64,000 nt of DNA, taken from positions 2,232,001 through 2,296,000 of the forward strand of contig CAXXLO010000002.1 in NCBI GenBank assembly GCA_963664085.2, read 5' to 3'. This stretch comes from Bin5 sp022821545 (lineage in GTDB: Bacteria; Chloroflexota; Anaerolineae; Caldilineales; Caldilineaceae). Below, piece after piece: positions 51,413 through 60,131 of the stretch (position 1 is the first letter of the stretch; every line of letters starts with the position of its first letter). Under the pieces are notes generated by a model. It had not been told where the DNA came from. It ran no database searches and saw nothing but the letters and a program-made list of their open reading frames with translations. The position numbers and the translations under genes were made by a program.

Positions 51413-52855
51413 CTACGGTTCGACCGCGTCCGCGTAATCCAGCAGCGCAGCCGCTGCCGTCTCCAGATTTTCAAAGATTCCCAAGCCGACTGACGCCGCA
51501 ACTGCCGCGCCGACCGCCGCCTCCTCCGCATGGCTTGGAATCAACAACGGTTTCTCGAAACAACCCGCCAGGATCCGGGCAAGGAGCCGGTTCTGCCGGA
51601 CCCCGTTGCCCGAACCTACCAGTAGCGGCGGCGTTCCTACCACCGGCTTCATCTGTTCGAAAAAGGCGAAAAAGCCACCGGCCATGCCCTCGAGCAGAGC
51701 CCGGGCGAAGTGTGCGGGCGTGAAGTTGTCCGGTGACAGCCCGCTGAACGAAGCTCGCAACCCCGGGTCGGTGCGGCTGCCTGTGAAGAACGGTTCACAG
51801 CGCAGGCCGTCGCTGCCGGCCGGAACTGCCGCTGCCAACTCCGTCATTCGTGCGTAAAGATCGTCCACCAATTCCGAATCCAGGAGCTGCGTGCCCACCT
51901 CCTGAAAGAACTGCTGCAGGTAGGCATATGAACGGCCCCCGAACAGTCCTCCCCCTATCAACAGATACTGTCCCTCTGGGAAGGGACGGTTCTCCAGACC
52001 CGGTATGAAATGAAACTTGTCTGTGCGGGCAGAAATCTGGCCGCCGGTTCCTACGTTCAGGAGCAGACTCCGGCCCGGCTCCGGCGCGCTGCCGATAAAA
52101 CTGGCCTGATTGTCCCCCAGTGCCACCGTCACCGGCATGCCCTGCTCCAGGCCAACAGCTTCAGCCAGCTCCCGCCGCAGGCCCCCCACCACGTCCCCTG
52201 CGCCTCCGATCGGCGGGAAAAGACGCGCAGGCAGCCCCAGCCGCTCCAGCAGCGTCAAATCCCAACAGTTGGCGCGGATGTCGAAGATCCCGGAACTGGC
52301 AGCCAGCGTCGGTTCGCAAACGACCGTCTCTCCAGTGAGGAATGAGACCACCGCATCCGGGACGAAGCAGGCCGTCACCGGGGCTGCCGGCAATGCACCC
52401 TGCAATCTGAGCCAGTAGAGACTGGGCCCAACGAACCCCGCCGCCGGCAGGCAACCGGTGTTGCGAAACGCTTCCCGGCCTCCCGCGGCAGCGATGAAGC
52501 GGTCCAGTACCGGCCTGTCAGAGCCTGGCAGCGGCTCCTGCACCCGCAAGTCCTGCCAGGTAATCGCAGGCCCTGCCGGCGCCGCATCCGGCCCAATCAG
52601 GGCAACCCCGTGCTGCTGGCCCGTGACCCCGATCCCTTGAATGGCGGTCGGCGCCAAATCTGCCTGCGCCACCAATTCGGCCAGGCACCGCACCGTCAAC
52701 TCGTACAATCGCGACAGGTCCAGCTCAGCCCGCCCAGGCCCGGGAAACGAACCCGCGCGATTGGCAACCGTCCGGTGTGCCACCTGCCTGCCGCTCTCCG
52801 GGTCCAGCACCACCGCGCTCAATGAAGTCGTGCCGATATCGAGGCCGATGAGCAT
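51413..52855 (-). CDS. FGGY-family carbohydrate kinase (sedoheptulokinase/xylulokinase-like)
   Basis: A 480-residue sugar kinase. I begin at MLIGLDIGTTSLSAVVLD, the family phosphate-1 motif; the 23 upstream residues are not conserved-looking. GIGVTGQQHGVALI, AITWQDLR, SLLLNVGTGGQIS, LLIGGGLFGGRSYA and LLVGSGNGVRQNRLLARIL are FGGY features. The central pattern, with LNVGTGGQ and a GG(L/S)xGG motif, recalls sedoheptulokinase more than xylulokinase, but the sugar cannot be set from sequence alone. It converges with proA. Confidence 0.82.
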   Translation of the reverse strand: MLIGLDIGTTSLSAVVLDPESGRQVAHRTVANRAGSFPGPGRAELDLSRLYELTVRCLAELVAQADLAPTAIQGIGVTGQQHGVALIGPDAAPAGPAITWQDLRVQEPLPGSDRPVLDRFIAAAGGREAFRNTGCLPAAGFVGPSLYWLRLQGALPAAPVTACFVPDAVVSFLTGETVVCEPTLAASSGIFDIRANCWDLTLLERLGLPARLFPPIGGAGDVVGGLRRELAEAVGLEQGMPVTVALGDNQASFIGSAPEPGRSLLLNVGTGGQISARTDKFHFIPGLENRPFPEGQYLLIGGGLFGGRSYAYLQQFFQEVGTQLLDSELVDDLYARMTELAAAVPAGSDGLRCEPFFTGSRTDPGLRASFSGLSPDNFTPAHFARALLEGMAGGFFAFFEQMKPVVGTPPLLVGSGNGVRQNRLLARILAGCFEKPLLIPSHAEEAAVGAAVAASVGLGIFENLETAAAALLDYADAVEP

Positions 52856-53059
52856 AACGATCTCCCTTCGAAAATTTACTGAGAACCCACTGGGATTGTA
52901 TCCCAAAAAGCAGTCCGGGAGCACACGTGCATCTCAGTGTCAGTATGCAAAGACCCCCGTCTTTCTGTTACAATAGTGTCGCGCTAAAAGAACGGCGACA
53001 TTCCGAATTCGCAGTTTTTGCTTGAACTTCATGCTACACTACCCACGGGAGGCATGATG

Positions 53060-53905
53060 ATGACGACGACAACCACTGCCCAGGGAAAGCGCGCCCAGTT
53101 GATAGAAGACGGCTACTGTGTCTTCGAACAGGTGCTGTCTCCTGAAATGCTGGCCCGCGTGCGCGCCGCCAGTGACGGCCTCATAGAAGCCCAGTCTGCC
53201 GAGCACTTCGAGGAGCAGAAATCCACCGGCAGCATGATCAGCGTCTATGACGATCCCTTCTTCGCCGAACTGGTGGCCTATCAGCCTTCTCTGGATGCGC
53301 TGACCGCTCTCGGCTATCCAAAGCCCCGCTGGTCATCCGGCTTCGTCATCAGCAAGCCCGGCCACTCGCCGCCCCTCTTCTGGCACCAGGACTGGTGGGG
53401 CTGGAACGATCCCGTCAGCTACACCGACATTCCCATGCAGCTCTTTCTCATGTACTATCTTGTGGATACGCGCATCGAGAACGGCTGCCTGCGAGTCATC
53501 TCCGGTTCCCATCGCAAACGCCACCGCATGCACGATGCCGTGCCCACGGCCCATACCGATGAACTGCGCCGCGCCACAGACCCCACCCATCCTGCCTATC
53601 AACCGATGCCGGAGGATAAGGCTGTGCCGGTGCGCGCCGGCGACCTGGTGATCGGTGACGCCCGGTTGCTCCACGGCTCCTACGCCAACCAGACCGATGA
53701 ACGGCGCACGGTCATCACCATCTGGTACCATCCCAATTTCGACATCTCCTCGCCCCGCATCCAGTCCAATTTGAGCCGCACACAGACACGGGTTGTCGAC
53801 TGGCCCCCGCAGGCCCAGAAGCTCGTCCAGAGGCTCGTTCCCACCTATGAGGGCGACGAAGAGCCGCTCGAATGGAACCGGGTGCCGGGATCTGAACTGA
53901 AGTAG
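53060..53905 (+). CDS. phytanoyl-CoA dioxygenase (PhyH) family oxygenase
   Basis: A ~281-residue Fe(II)/2-oxoglutarate oxygenase. Iron ligands are in PLFWHQDWWGW (HxD) and RLLHGSYANQTDERRT, whose His is the third ligand and Arg binds 2-oxoglutarate. The N-terminus reads LIEDGYCVFEQVLSPEML. Three ATGs occur in a row (53054, 53057, 53060); GGGAGG ends at 53052, so 53060 has the best spacing. Such enzymes are greatly expanded in some uncultured Chloroflexota, with largely unknown substrates. An aldehyde dehydrogenase follows 86 bp downstream and may use its product. Confidence 0.88.
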   Translation: MTTTTTAQGKRAQLIEDGYCVFEQVLSPEMLARVRAASDGLIEAQSAEHFEEQKSTGSMISVYDDPFFAELVAYQPSLDALTALGYPKPRWSSGFVISKPGHSPPLFWHQDWWGWNDPVSYTDIPMQLFLMYYLVDTRIENGCLRVISGSHRKRHRMHDAVPTAHTDELRRATDPTHPAYQPMPEDKAVPVRAGDLVIGDARLLHGSYANQTDERRTVITIWYHPNFDISSPRIQSNLSRTQTRVVDWPPQAQKLVQRLVPTYEGDEEPLEWNRVPGSELK

Positions 53906-53991
53906 CATTCGCTGACCCAGATTCCGAAGCGAAAATACATACACCAAGCCAACTATTCTGAAAAGATCCTGACAACAAGGAGAAGAGTTCG

Positions 53992-55407
53992 ATGAAGATG
54001 CACATTGGCGGACAGTGGGTAGACAAGTCCGAAAAGATCGAAGTGTTGCACCCGTTTGACGGCTCCGTCGTCGACACCATTCCCAGGGGCGATGCGGCCG
54101 ATGTCGAGTTGGCGCTGGCAACTGCCGAACGCGGCGCCAAAGTAATGGCCGGTCTGACCGGCTACGAACGCTACGAAATCCTGCACAAGGCCGCCCATCT
54201 GATGGAGGAACGCACCGAAGAGCTGGCCCGCATCATCACGCTTGAAGAGGGCAAGATCATCGCCGAGGGCCGCATCGAAGCCTCACGCGCGGTCGAAATC
54301 ATCGCCCTCTCCGCTGAAGAGGCCAAGCGCCTCGGCGGCGAAGTCGTTCCCCTTGACGGCGCGCCCGGCGCGGCCGGCAAGTTCGGCTTCACCGTTCGCG
54401 TGCCTTGCGGAATAATTGTCGGCATCAGCCCCTTCAACTTCCCCCTCCACCTGGTCTGCCACAAGATCGGCCCGGCACTGGCCGCCGGCAACGCCATCAT
54501 TCTCAAACCGGCCACCGACACACCGCTCTCAGCGCTGAAGCTCGTCGAAATCTTCCTCGAAGCCGGCGCACCGCCCGAGGCGCTCCAGTGTCTCACCGGC
54601 TCCGGCAGCGTCATCGGCGACGCCCTCTGCGCCGACTCGCGCGTCCGCAAGATCACCTTCACCGGCAGCCGCGACATCGGCGAACACATCTGCCGTACCG
54701 CCGGTCTGAAGCGCGTAACCATGGAGCTCGGCTCCAATGCGCCTCTCATCGTCATGCCCGACGCCGACCCCGAACGCGTAGCGCAGGCCGCGGCCGCCTC
54801 CGGCTACTCCAACGCCGGACAGGTCTGCATCTCCACCCAGCGCGTCGTCACCCATGAGAAGATCTACGGCGACTTCCTCGACGCCTTCAAAGCGACCGTC
54901 GAGAACATCACCACCGGTGACCCGCTGGCAGAAGCCACCAAAATGGGCCCGATGATCCGCGAAGACGACGCCGTGCGCGTCAATCAGTGGGTAGAGGAGG
55001 CCGTCAGCGGCGGCGCCGAGCTCGTCCTCGGCGGAGAACGCAACGGCCAGATGTACCAGCCGACCATCGTTTCCAACGTCAGCCCGGAGATGAAAATCTC
55101 CTGCGATGAGGTCTTCGGCCCGGTTGTGGGCGTCACTCCCGTCAGCGGCATTGACGAGGCCATCGCCCTCGCCAACGACACCAACTACGGCCTGAGCGCA
55201 GCCATCTTCACGCAGAATATCGATTGGGCAATGAGATTCGTGCAGGAAGTTGAATCCGGCAATCTGCACGTCAACTGGGGCACCCAGTGGCGCGCCGACC
55301 TGATGCCCTATGGCGGCGTCAAGGAGAGCGGCATGGGCAAGGAAGGGCCCAAGTACGCCATCGAAGAAATGACCGAAACCAAGATGGCGGTCTTCCACCT
55401 GAGCTGA
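53992..55407 (+). CDS. NAD(P)-dependent aldehyde dehydrogenase
   Basis: A 471-residue ALDH-superfamily enzyme oxidising an aldehyde to its acid. The catalytic Cys lies in SNAGQVCISTQR, the general base Glu in VTMELGSNAPLIV, and IVGISPFNFPLHLVCHKIGP and IILKPATDTP bind the cofactor. FTGSRDIGEHI lies in the Rossmann part. It resembles lactaldehyde/glyceraldehyde-3-phosphate-type (GapN-like) enzymes. ATG after AAGGAGAAGAG. Confidence 0.92.
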   Translation: MKMHIGGQWVDKSEKIEVLHPFDGSVVDTIPRGDAADVELALATAERGAKVMAGLTGYERYEILHKAAHLMEERTEELARIITLEEGKIIAEGRIEASRAVEIIALSAEEAKRLGGEVVPLDGAPGAAGKFGFTVRVPCGIIVGISPFNFPLHLVCHKIGPALAAGNAIILKPATDTPLSALKLVEIFLEAGAPPEALQCLTGSGSVIGDALCADSRVRKITFTGSRDIGEHICRTAGLKRVTMELGSNAPLIVMPDADPERVAQAAAASGYSNAGQVCISTQRVVTHEKIYGDFLDAFKATVENITTGDPLAEATKMGPMIREDDAVRVNQWVEEAVSGGAELVLGGERNGQMYQPTIVSNVSPEMKISCDEVFGPVVGVTPVSGIDEAIALANDTNYGLSAAIFTQNIDWAMRFVQEVESGNLHVNWGTQWRADLMPYGGVKESGMGKEGPKYAIEEMTETKMAVFHLS

Positions 55408-55456
55408 TTGCGTAGACTGGATTCAACCCCGGTCGAGAAAAGAGGTTTTCAACAAC

Positions 55457-55499
55457 AAAAGGCATCGCCCCGGGAACGTTCCCGCGGTGATGCCTTTTT
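55457..55499. terminator. terminator between convergent ALDH and methyltransferase genes
   Basis: AAAAGGCATCGCC pairs with GGTGATGCCTTTTT (one wobble), with an inner GGGAACGTTCCC palindrome. T-run on the plus strand and A-run on the left, so it may work in both directions. Confidence 0.85.
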
Positions 55500-55517
55500 C
55501 GGTCCTGGCCCCTGGCC

Positions 55518-56423
55518 TTAACTGTGGAAGATAGCCAGCCGGAACTCGTGGTTCATCTCTGCTTCCCGCAGCGTCAGCCATGACTCACCGGCGATCTGCT
55601 CCGTACACGGCCCGAATGAACAGATCGTCAACCGCCGCGTACATGCCTCGTGCCGCAGCCGGCTAAGTACAGTCTGTAGCATCTGCCCTCGAAAAGGGGA
55701 GAACAGAAAAAAGACCGTACCCCCGCACAGGTCCGCGCTGCGAGCGTCCCCCTCACAGAAAGAAACCCCGACGATTCCCAGCCTTTCCGCTTCACCGCGG
55801 GCCCGCTCCACATACGCCGGCACGACCTCCAGCCCCGTCGCCTCGACGCCCGTCAGCAGATTTACCAGAAACACTACCTGCCCCAGCCCGGAGCCGATGT
55901 CGACAAATCGGTCGCCGCGCGTCAGTGGCACGCGGTCCACCAATTCCAGTACGGCGCTGACCGGCGTTGATTCGTAGTGGATCATCTCTTCTTCGCCGCC
56001 ATCCCACTCCAGCGGCGGGCAGTCGCTGCGGAACAACCCGGCAGCCAGCGCGTCCGCGGCCTCCGCGCCCCAGTGCATGCACGCGCGATCACCGCGCCGG
56101 TAACGGCAGTTGCCATTTAGCAGCGTCCGCAGTTGGCGCGGCGTGACCTTTTCTGTTCGGATGCCTGTACGTAGATTCCGAAAAAGAGCCTGGTTACGCG
56201 CCTCCAGTTCCCCCTGCAGAGCTTGCACGCGCCGCAGCCCGGTTGCGGCGGGCCGGCGCCCGGCCTGTACCTGGAACGCCTCCCCTAGAAAGTCGAGCGT
56301 CGTCAGCGCCTCGAAGCGCGCTGTCAGATTGTCATCACTGTGGAGTGTGGAGTCCCGTTCCAGAGCGGCCAGATCCCGTTCCAACTTCGACAGATCGGCC
56401 ATGACGGTCTCCGCGTGGGGCAA
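55518..56423 (-). CDS. SAM-dependent methyltransferase, DOT1-like fold
   Basis: A 301-residue protein. The N-terminal ~130 residues are helical with Arg/Gln/Leu-rich sequence. A class I methyltransferase domain follows: DRFVDIGSGLGQVVFLVNL is motif I, TGLEVVPAYVERARGEAER motif II and VSFCEGDARSADL the next acidic loop. The motif I pattern (DxGSGxGQVV) is that of DOT1-type lysine methyltransferases and their bacterial relatives, not of typical rRNA or small-molecule enzymes. The substrate is unknown. It starts 8 bp after the rimO stop and shares its promoter. Confidence 0.78.
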   Translation of the reverse strand: MPHAETVMADLSKLERDLAALERDSTLHSDDNLTARFEALTTLDFLGEAFQVQAGRRPAATGLRRVQALQGELEARNQALFRNLRTGIRTEKVTPRQLRTLLNGNCRYRRGDRACMHWGAEAADALAAGLFRSDCPPLEWDGGEEEMIHYESTPVSAVLELVDRVPLTRGDRFVDIGSGLGQVVFLVNLLTGVEATGLEVVPAYVERARGEAERLGIVGVSFCEGDARSADLCGGTVFFLFSPFRGQMLQTVLSRLRHEACTRRLTICSFGPCTEQIAGESWLTLREAEMNHEFRLAIFHS

Positions 56424-56431
56424 AAAGCCTT

Positions 56432-57841
56432 CTACTTGTACTCTTCGAGCAGTTCCGTCCTGCTGGAAAACGTCTCGGCGATCAGCGGTTCACCTACCAG
56501 GTCATACTCCAGCGCACCGTTGATATGAACCTGCAGGATTGTGCCCGCCGGAGCGTCCGCAATGCCCGGCACCAGCACCAGTCCATCCACTTCCGGCGCG
56601 TCGCGGTAGCTGCGGCCCATCAGCAGCGGCGCGCCGCTCTCGGCAATTTCGCCCTGGCCCTCGACGAGGATGTCGAGTACCTTCCCGACCTGCTCTTGAT
56701 TCTTGCGCAGGCTGATCGGCTGCTGGACTTCCATCAGCCGGCCGTAACGCTCTTCTTTCTCTTCTTCGGGTACCGCGTCGGGCAACTCCGCCGCCGGCGT
56801 TCCCGGCTCCGGACTGAACGGAAACGCGCCTACCTTGTCGAACTCCATCGCCTGCGCGAACTTCAGCAACCCTTGGAACTCCTCCTCTGTCTCGCCCGAG
56901 TAGCCGACAATAAACGTCGTGCGTAAAGCGATATCCGGCATCGCCGCTCGCAGCTTCTCCACATGGTCGTATACCATCTCCAGGCGGGAGGGCCGGCGCA
57001 TGCGGCGAAGCGTGCGCGGGTCTCCGTGCTGCAGCGGCATATCCAGATAGGGCACAACCTTTTCCTGGTTCGCCATCACTTCAATCAGGCCGTCGCTGAC
57101 GTGCCCGGGGTAGGCGTACATCAGCCGCACCCACTTCAGAGCGTCGCTGGTGCGGTTGCAGAGAGCGCTCAACAGACGCGGCAGGCTGTCCGGCTCACCC
57201 TGGTCCCGCCCAAAGTCGGTCGTGTCCTGCGCAACGATCACCAGTTCCTTGGCGCCCGCCTCCACCAGCGCATTGGCCTCGTCGATCACGGCCTCGATCG
57301 GGCGGCTGCGCAGCTTGCCTTTGAAGCTGGGGATCGTACAGAACGCGCATGGCGCGTTGCAGCCATCCGAAATTTTAAGATAGGCGCTGCCCCCGGCCAC
57401 CGGCGGCCGCGGCACCGCCTGCGCGTAAGTCTCATTCGGCTCACCCAACAGGCTGTACCGTTGCAACCTGCGCTGCTCCGGTCCGCCGCGCACCTGCTTG
57501 ATCAGCTCGACCACATCCATCCAGCGCCGCGTTCCCAGAAGACCGTCCACCCGCGGTACCCGCTCCAGCACCTCCTCGCCGTTGCGCTGCGCCAGGCAGC
57601 CGGCCGCGATCAGCATCTGATCCCGCCGCTTACCATCAGCCAGCTCCTGCAATACACCGATCGACTCCTCTTTGGCCGCCTCCAGAAAGCCGCACGTGTT
57701 CACGATCAACACGTCCGCCCGGCCCGCATCGGAGCTGACGCCAAATTCGGCCTGCCGCAACAGCATCTCCATGCCATCACTGTCAACCTCATTCTTCGGA
57801 CACCCGAGCGTAACCAGGTGATACGTCTGATTCTTCTTCAT
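56432..57841 (-). CDS. rimO: ribosomal protein S12 methylthiotransferase
   Basis: A 469-residue radical SAM enzyme that methylthiolates an Asp of ribosomal protein S12. The N-terminal UPF0004 domain has LVTLGCPKNEVDSDGME, VLIVNTCGFLEAAKEES and MLIAAGCLAQRN with its three Cys ligands. The radical SAM motif is KISDGCNAPCAFCTIPSF, and a C-terminal TRAM domain covers roughly the last 70 residues. GCPKNxVDS distinguishes RimO from MiaB. Confidence 0.94.
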   Translation of the reverse strand: MKKNQTYHLVTLGCPKNEVDSDGMEMLLRQAEFGVSSDAGRADVLIVNTCGFLEAAKEESIGVLQELADGKRRDQMLIAAGCLAQRNGEEVLERVPRVDGLLGTRRWMDVVELIKQVRGGPEQRRLQRYSLLGEPNETYAQAVPRPPVAGGSAYLKISDGCNAPCAFCTIPSFKGKLRSRPIEAVIDEANALVEAGAKELVIVAQDTTDFGRDQGEPDSLPRLLSALCNRTSDALKWVRLMYAYPGHVSDGLIEVMANQEKVVPYLDMPLQHGDPRTLRRMRRPSRLEMVYDHVEKLRAAMPDIALRTTFIVGYSGETEEEFQGLLKFAQAMEFDKVGAFPFSPEPGTPAAELPDAVPEEEKEERYGRLMEVQQPISLRKNQEQVGKVLDILVEGQGEIAESGAPLLMGRSYRDAPEVDGLVLVPGIADAPAGTILQVHINGALEYDLVGEPLIAETFSSRTELLEEYK

Positions 57842-57871
57842 AAAACAGGCCCTTACTCAAACTCGCCAGCG

Positions 57872-57899
57872 ATTATACGACACTCGGCCTCGCCACCAA
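57872..57899 (-). promoter_or_regulatory. promoter of rimO and the methyltransferase
   Basis: On the minus strand TTGGTG (57894-57899), a 16-bp spacer and TATAAT (57872-57877), 31 bp before rimO. Confidence 0.55.
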
Positions 57900-58012
57900 G
57901 GAGGGAAAGTCCTCGAGCAACCAGCCCATTTTAGCACAAATTTCGGTGAAATTAGATACACCCACCGGGGAAAGTCCACTCACAGCGGTGGCACTCGCGA
58001 GGACACGTACAG

Positions 58013-58633
58013 TCAGGGTCGAATTCGATCCAACAGCGCGTCCAACTCCTGCTGGCTCGCGATCGGCCCGACAACCGTTTCGACGATTCTTCCTTCGGGA
58101 CTGATGAAGAAAGTCTCCGGTACACCCTGAATCCGGTAGCGGCGAGCTGCCTGGCTGCGCAGATCCGGCCCGTTCGGATAGGTGATATCAAATTCCGCAA
58201 GATAGGCGAGCGCCGCCGGTTCCTGGTCCAGGTAGTCCAGCCCCAGAAAGACAATCCCGTTCTCCTTCTCGCGGCGCCACGTCTGCTCCAGCAGATCAGC
58301 TTCCTCGCGGCAAGGCGTACACCAGCTTGCCCAGAAGTTGATGACGACGCCCTTCCCCCGCAACCCGCCCAGGTCGACTTTCTCGCCATCGAAAGTCGTG
58401 AAGCGCAGTTCCGGCGCCTGACCCGCGGCCCGCTGTTCCTGCACATTCGTCTGCCACAATCGCACGGCCAGCAGAACGATGAACGCTAAGACGGCGCCAA
58501 GGAACAGGACGCGCCAGAATTGCACCGCTCCTCTGGCTGGCGCCTGCGTCTGTCGTTCGGTGTGCGACGCCAGCGGGACATTTCCTTCAAGAAGACGGGC
58601 TCCGCCGCTTTCCGGCTCCGTCGGTTCAGTCAT
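58013..58633 (-). CDS. membrane-anchored thiol-disulfide oxidoreductase (ResA/CcmG-like)
   Basis: A 206-residue thioredoxin-fold protein. Start MTEPTEPESGGAR (ATG at 58633) overlaps the ccmH stop by 8 nt. After ~35 cytoplasmic residues comes one membrane helix (VLFLGAVLAFIVLLAVRLW), then the extracellular domain with WASWCTPCREE (CxxC redox centre) and QGVPETFFISPEGR (cis-Pro). ResA/CcmG proteins reduce apocytochrome c cysteines before haem attachment, which fits the ccmH neighbour. Confidence 0.88.
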   Translation of the reverse strand: MTEPTEPESGGARLLEGNVPLASHTERQTQAPARGAVQFWRVLFLGAVLAFIVLLAVRLWQTNVQEQRAAGQAPELRFTTFDGEKVDLGGLRGKGVVINFWASWCTPCREEADLLEQTWRREKENGIVFLGLDYLDQEPAALAYLAEFDITYPNGPDLRSQAARRYRIQGVPETFFISPEGRIVETVVGPIASQQELDALLDRIRP

Positions 58634-59162
58634 AACGGGCCAGTTCCTCATCCAACCGCCGCTCCCGTTCATCGTGTTCGGGGCCGGCTACTCTGGCCGC
58701 CGCCGGTCGCGAAGGTCCCGCCATCTGTTGCAGGCGCAGCCAGAGGAAGATGCCGCCGCCCGCGACCGCAACCAGCGGCAGGATCCACGCCAGCCAGCTG
58801 AACCCCCTTCTCGGCGGTTCCCCCAGCACCTGCGGCCCGTACTGCTCCAGAAAATAGTCCCGGATCGACTCCGCGTCCTCACCCTCCGCCAGTTTGAGCT
58901 CGATCACCTCCCGCATCTGCGCACATGCCTTCAGTTCGCAGCTGTCCAAACGCAACCTGCCGCCGCACAGCGGGCACCACAAGTCCCGCGCAACGGTGTT
59001 CACATCATCAGCGGAGATGTCGGTGGATTCGCTTTGGGCTGAAAGGGGAGTGCTGCTGCCGATGCAAATGATCAACAGGCAAATGGCAGGAAGGACAATA
59101 CGTAGAGAGGTTGAGAACTCTGCTATCTCGCGGATTGTGCGCGCTGTGAGGGGAGAGGCCAT
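58626..59162 (-). CDS. ccmH: CcmH/CycL-family cytochrome c maturation protein
   Basis: A 178-residue protein. An N-terminal signal/anchor helix (IVLPAICLLIICIGSSTPL) precedes the conserved LWCPLCGGRLRLDSCELKAC region, which holds the CxxC of CcmH, with AQMREVIELKLAEGE following and YFLEQYGPQVLGEPP. A second helix (LAWILPLVAVAGGGIFLWL) lies near residue 130, followed by a charged tail. CcmH works with CcmG in thiol reduction of apocytochrome c. Only ccmH and the ccmG/resA-like gene are here; the rest of the system is elsewhere. Confidence 0.85.
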   Translation of the reverse strand: MASPLTARTIREIAEFSTSLRIVLPAICLLIICIGSSTPLSAQSESTDISADDVNTVARDLWCPLCGGRLRLDSCELKACAQMREVIELKLAEGEDAESIRDYFLEQYGPQVLGEPPRRGFSWLAWILPLVAVAGGGIFLWLRLQQMAGPSRPAAARVAGPEHDERERRLDEELARYD

Positions 59163-59189
59163 GCGTGTACTGTGCAGAACGATGCCCGA

Positions 59190-59903
59190 CTACGCGGCCG
59201 GCTGCTCAGTCAATCTTACATAGAGACATTGCGCCAGGGAGCGGCCAATTATCTTTACGAGACCCCCCGGATCAGTCTGTGGGGCACTGTTCTCAATCTG
59301 TACGATGCTCGGTCCGTCAAACGGTTCTACATTCAACACTTTGACCCGATATCCGGGTTCAAGATTCATCTGCGTCAGATAGCGCAGCATCGGCGCATTG
59401 TGGTTGGCTACCCGGCGCAATTCACCCGTCTGCCCCGGCCGCAGCTCCGCCAGACTGACCAGATTCTCGCTCTGTACGTGACCGTCTTCGCTCGGAACCG
59501 GGTCTCCATGCGGGCAATGGGTCGGGAAGTTGCACAGGATCTCCATCCGCTTTTCGAACTCTGGACTAATAGCGTGTTCCAGCCGCATGGCCTCTGCCTT
59601 TACCTGGTCCCAGGTAAAGCCCATCACCTCGATCAGAAACACCTCCAGCAGTCGGTGCCTTCGCAGCAGCTGCAACGCCGCCAGCCGGCCCTGTTCTGTC
59701 AACTGAATTCCGGCCTTCGTAGAGCGCACCACATGACCGGTTTCTGTCAGCCGTTTCGCCATGCTGCTGGCCGCAGCCGGCGACACGTCCATCTTCTGCG
59801 CCAGCACAGAGGTGGAGATTCTGTCGTTGGATTCGCTCAACTCGTAGATCGCAACCAGGTAGTCGAGCATCCCATCGGTGATGATGTTGCAGAAAGTACG
59901 CAT
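59190..59903 (-). CDS. DtxR/MntR-family metal-dependent transcriptional regulator
   Basis: A 237-residue regulator. The N-terminal helix-turn-helix reads DYLVAIYELSESNDRISTSV, then VSPAAASSMAKRLTETGHV. The metal-binding and dimerisation domain has LLRRHRLLEVFLIEVMGF and EAMRLEHAISPEFEKRM, with NFPTHCPHGDPVP carrying the conserved Cys/His. A C-terminal SH3-like (FeoA) domain covers about 150-237, so it resembles three-domain DtxR/IdeR. It would bind DNA when loaded with Fe2+ or Mn2+. A ccmH-resA pair follows 27 bp downstream and may be in its transcript. Confidence 0.9.
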   Translation of the reverse strand: MRTFCNIITDGMLDYLVAIYELSESNDRISTSVLAQKMDVSPAAASSMAKRLTETGHVVRSTKAGIQLTEQGRLAALQLLRRHRLLEVFLIEVMGFTWDQVKAEAMRLEHAISPEFEKRMEILCNFPTHCPHGDPVPSEDGHVQSENLVSLAELRPGQTGELRRVANHNAPMLRYLTQMNLEPGYRVKVLNVEPFDGPSIVQIENSAPQTDPGGLVKIIGRSLAQCLYVRLTEQPAA

Positions 59904-59904
59904 G

Positions 59905-59912
59905 ATAGCTAT
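59905..59912. promoter_or_regulatory. possible operator: ATAGCTAT palindrome at the dtxR-type gene start
   Basis: A perfect 8-bp palindrome right at the start codon side of the leader. Short, and unlike the classical DtxR box, so only a candidate autoregulatory site. Confidence 0.25.
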
Positions 59913-59957
59913 AGTTCAACCGCTGGGAGATGAATGGGCAGCCGCCACAATGGCCAA

Positions 59958-59986
59958 ATTATAATACGCCGTCTATTCGCTGTCAA
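59958..59986 (-). promoter_or_regulatory. perfect consensus promoter of the DtxR-family gene
   Basis: On the minus strand TTGACA (59981-59986), a 17-bp spacer and TATAAT (59958-59963), matching the sigma-70-type consensus at all 12 positions. Such a strong promoter usually needs repression, consistent with autoregulation by the metal sensor. Confidence 0.8.
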
Positions 59987-60131
59987 TACTGAATCGGAAT
60001 CGTCATCTGATGTCCGCTTTTCGTTGCCGACGTGCCCGGCCAGGGTGGCAGATGCCGCCATTCTCACGTCGCTCCTCTCAGTTTCAACGCTTCTCAGCCG
60101 GCTCCGGTTGGGGCATTTACGGAAAGACCTT

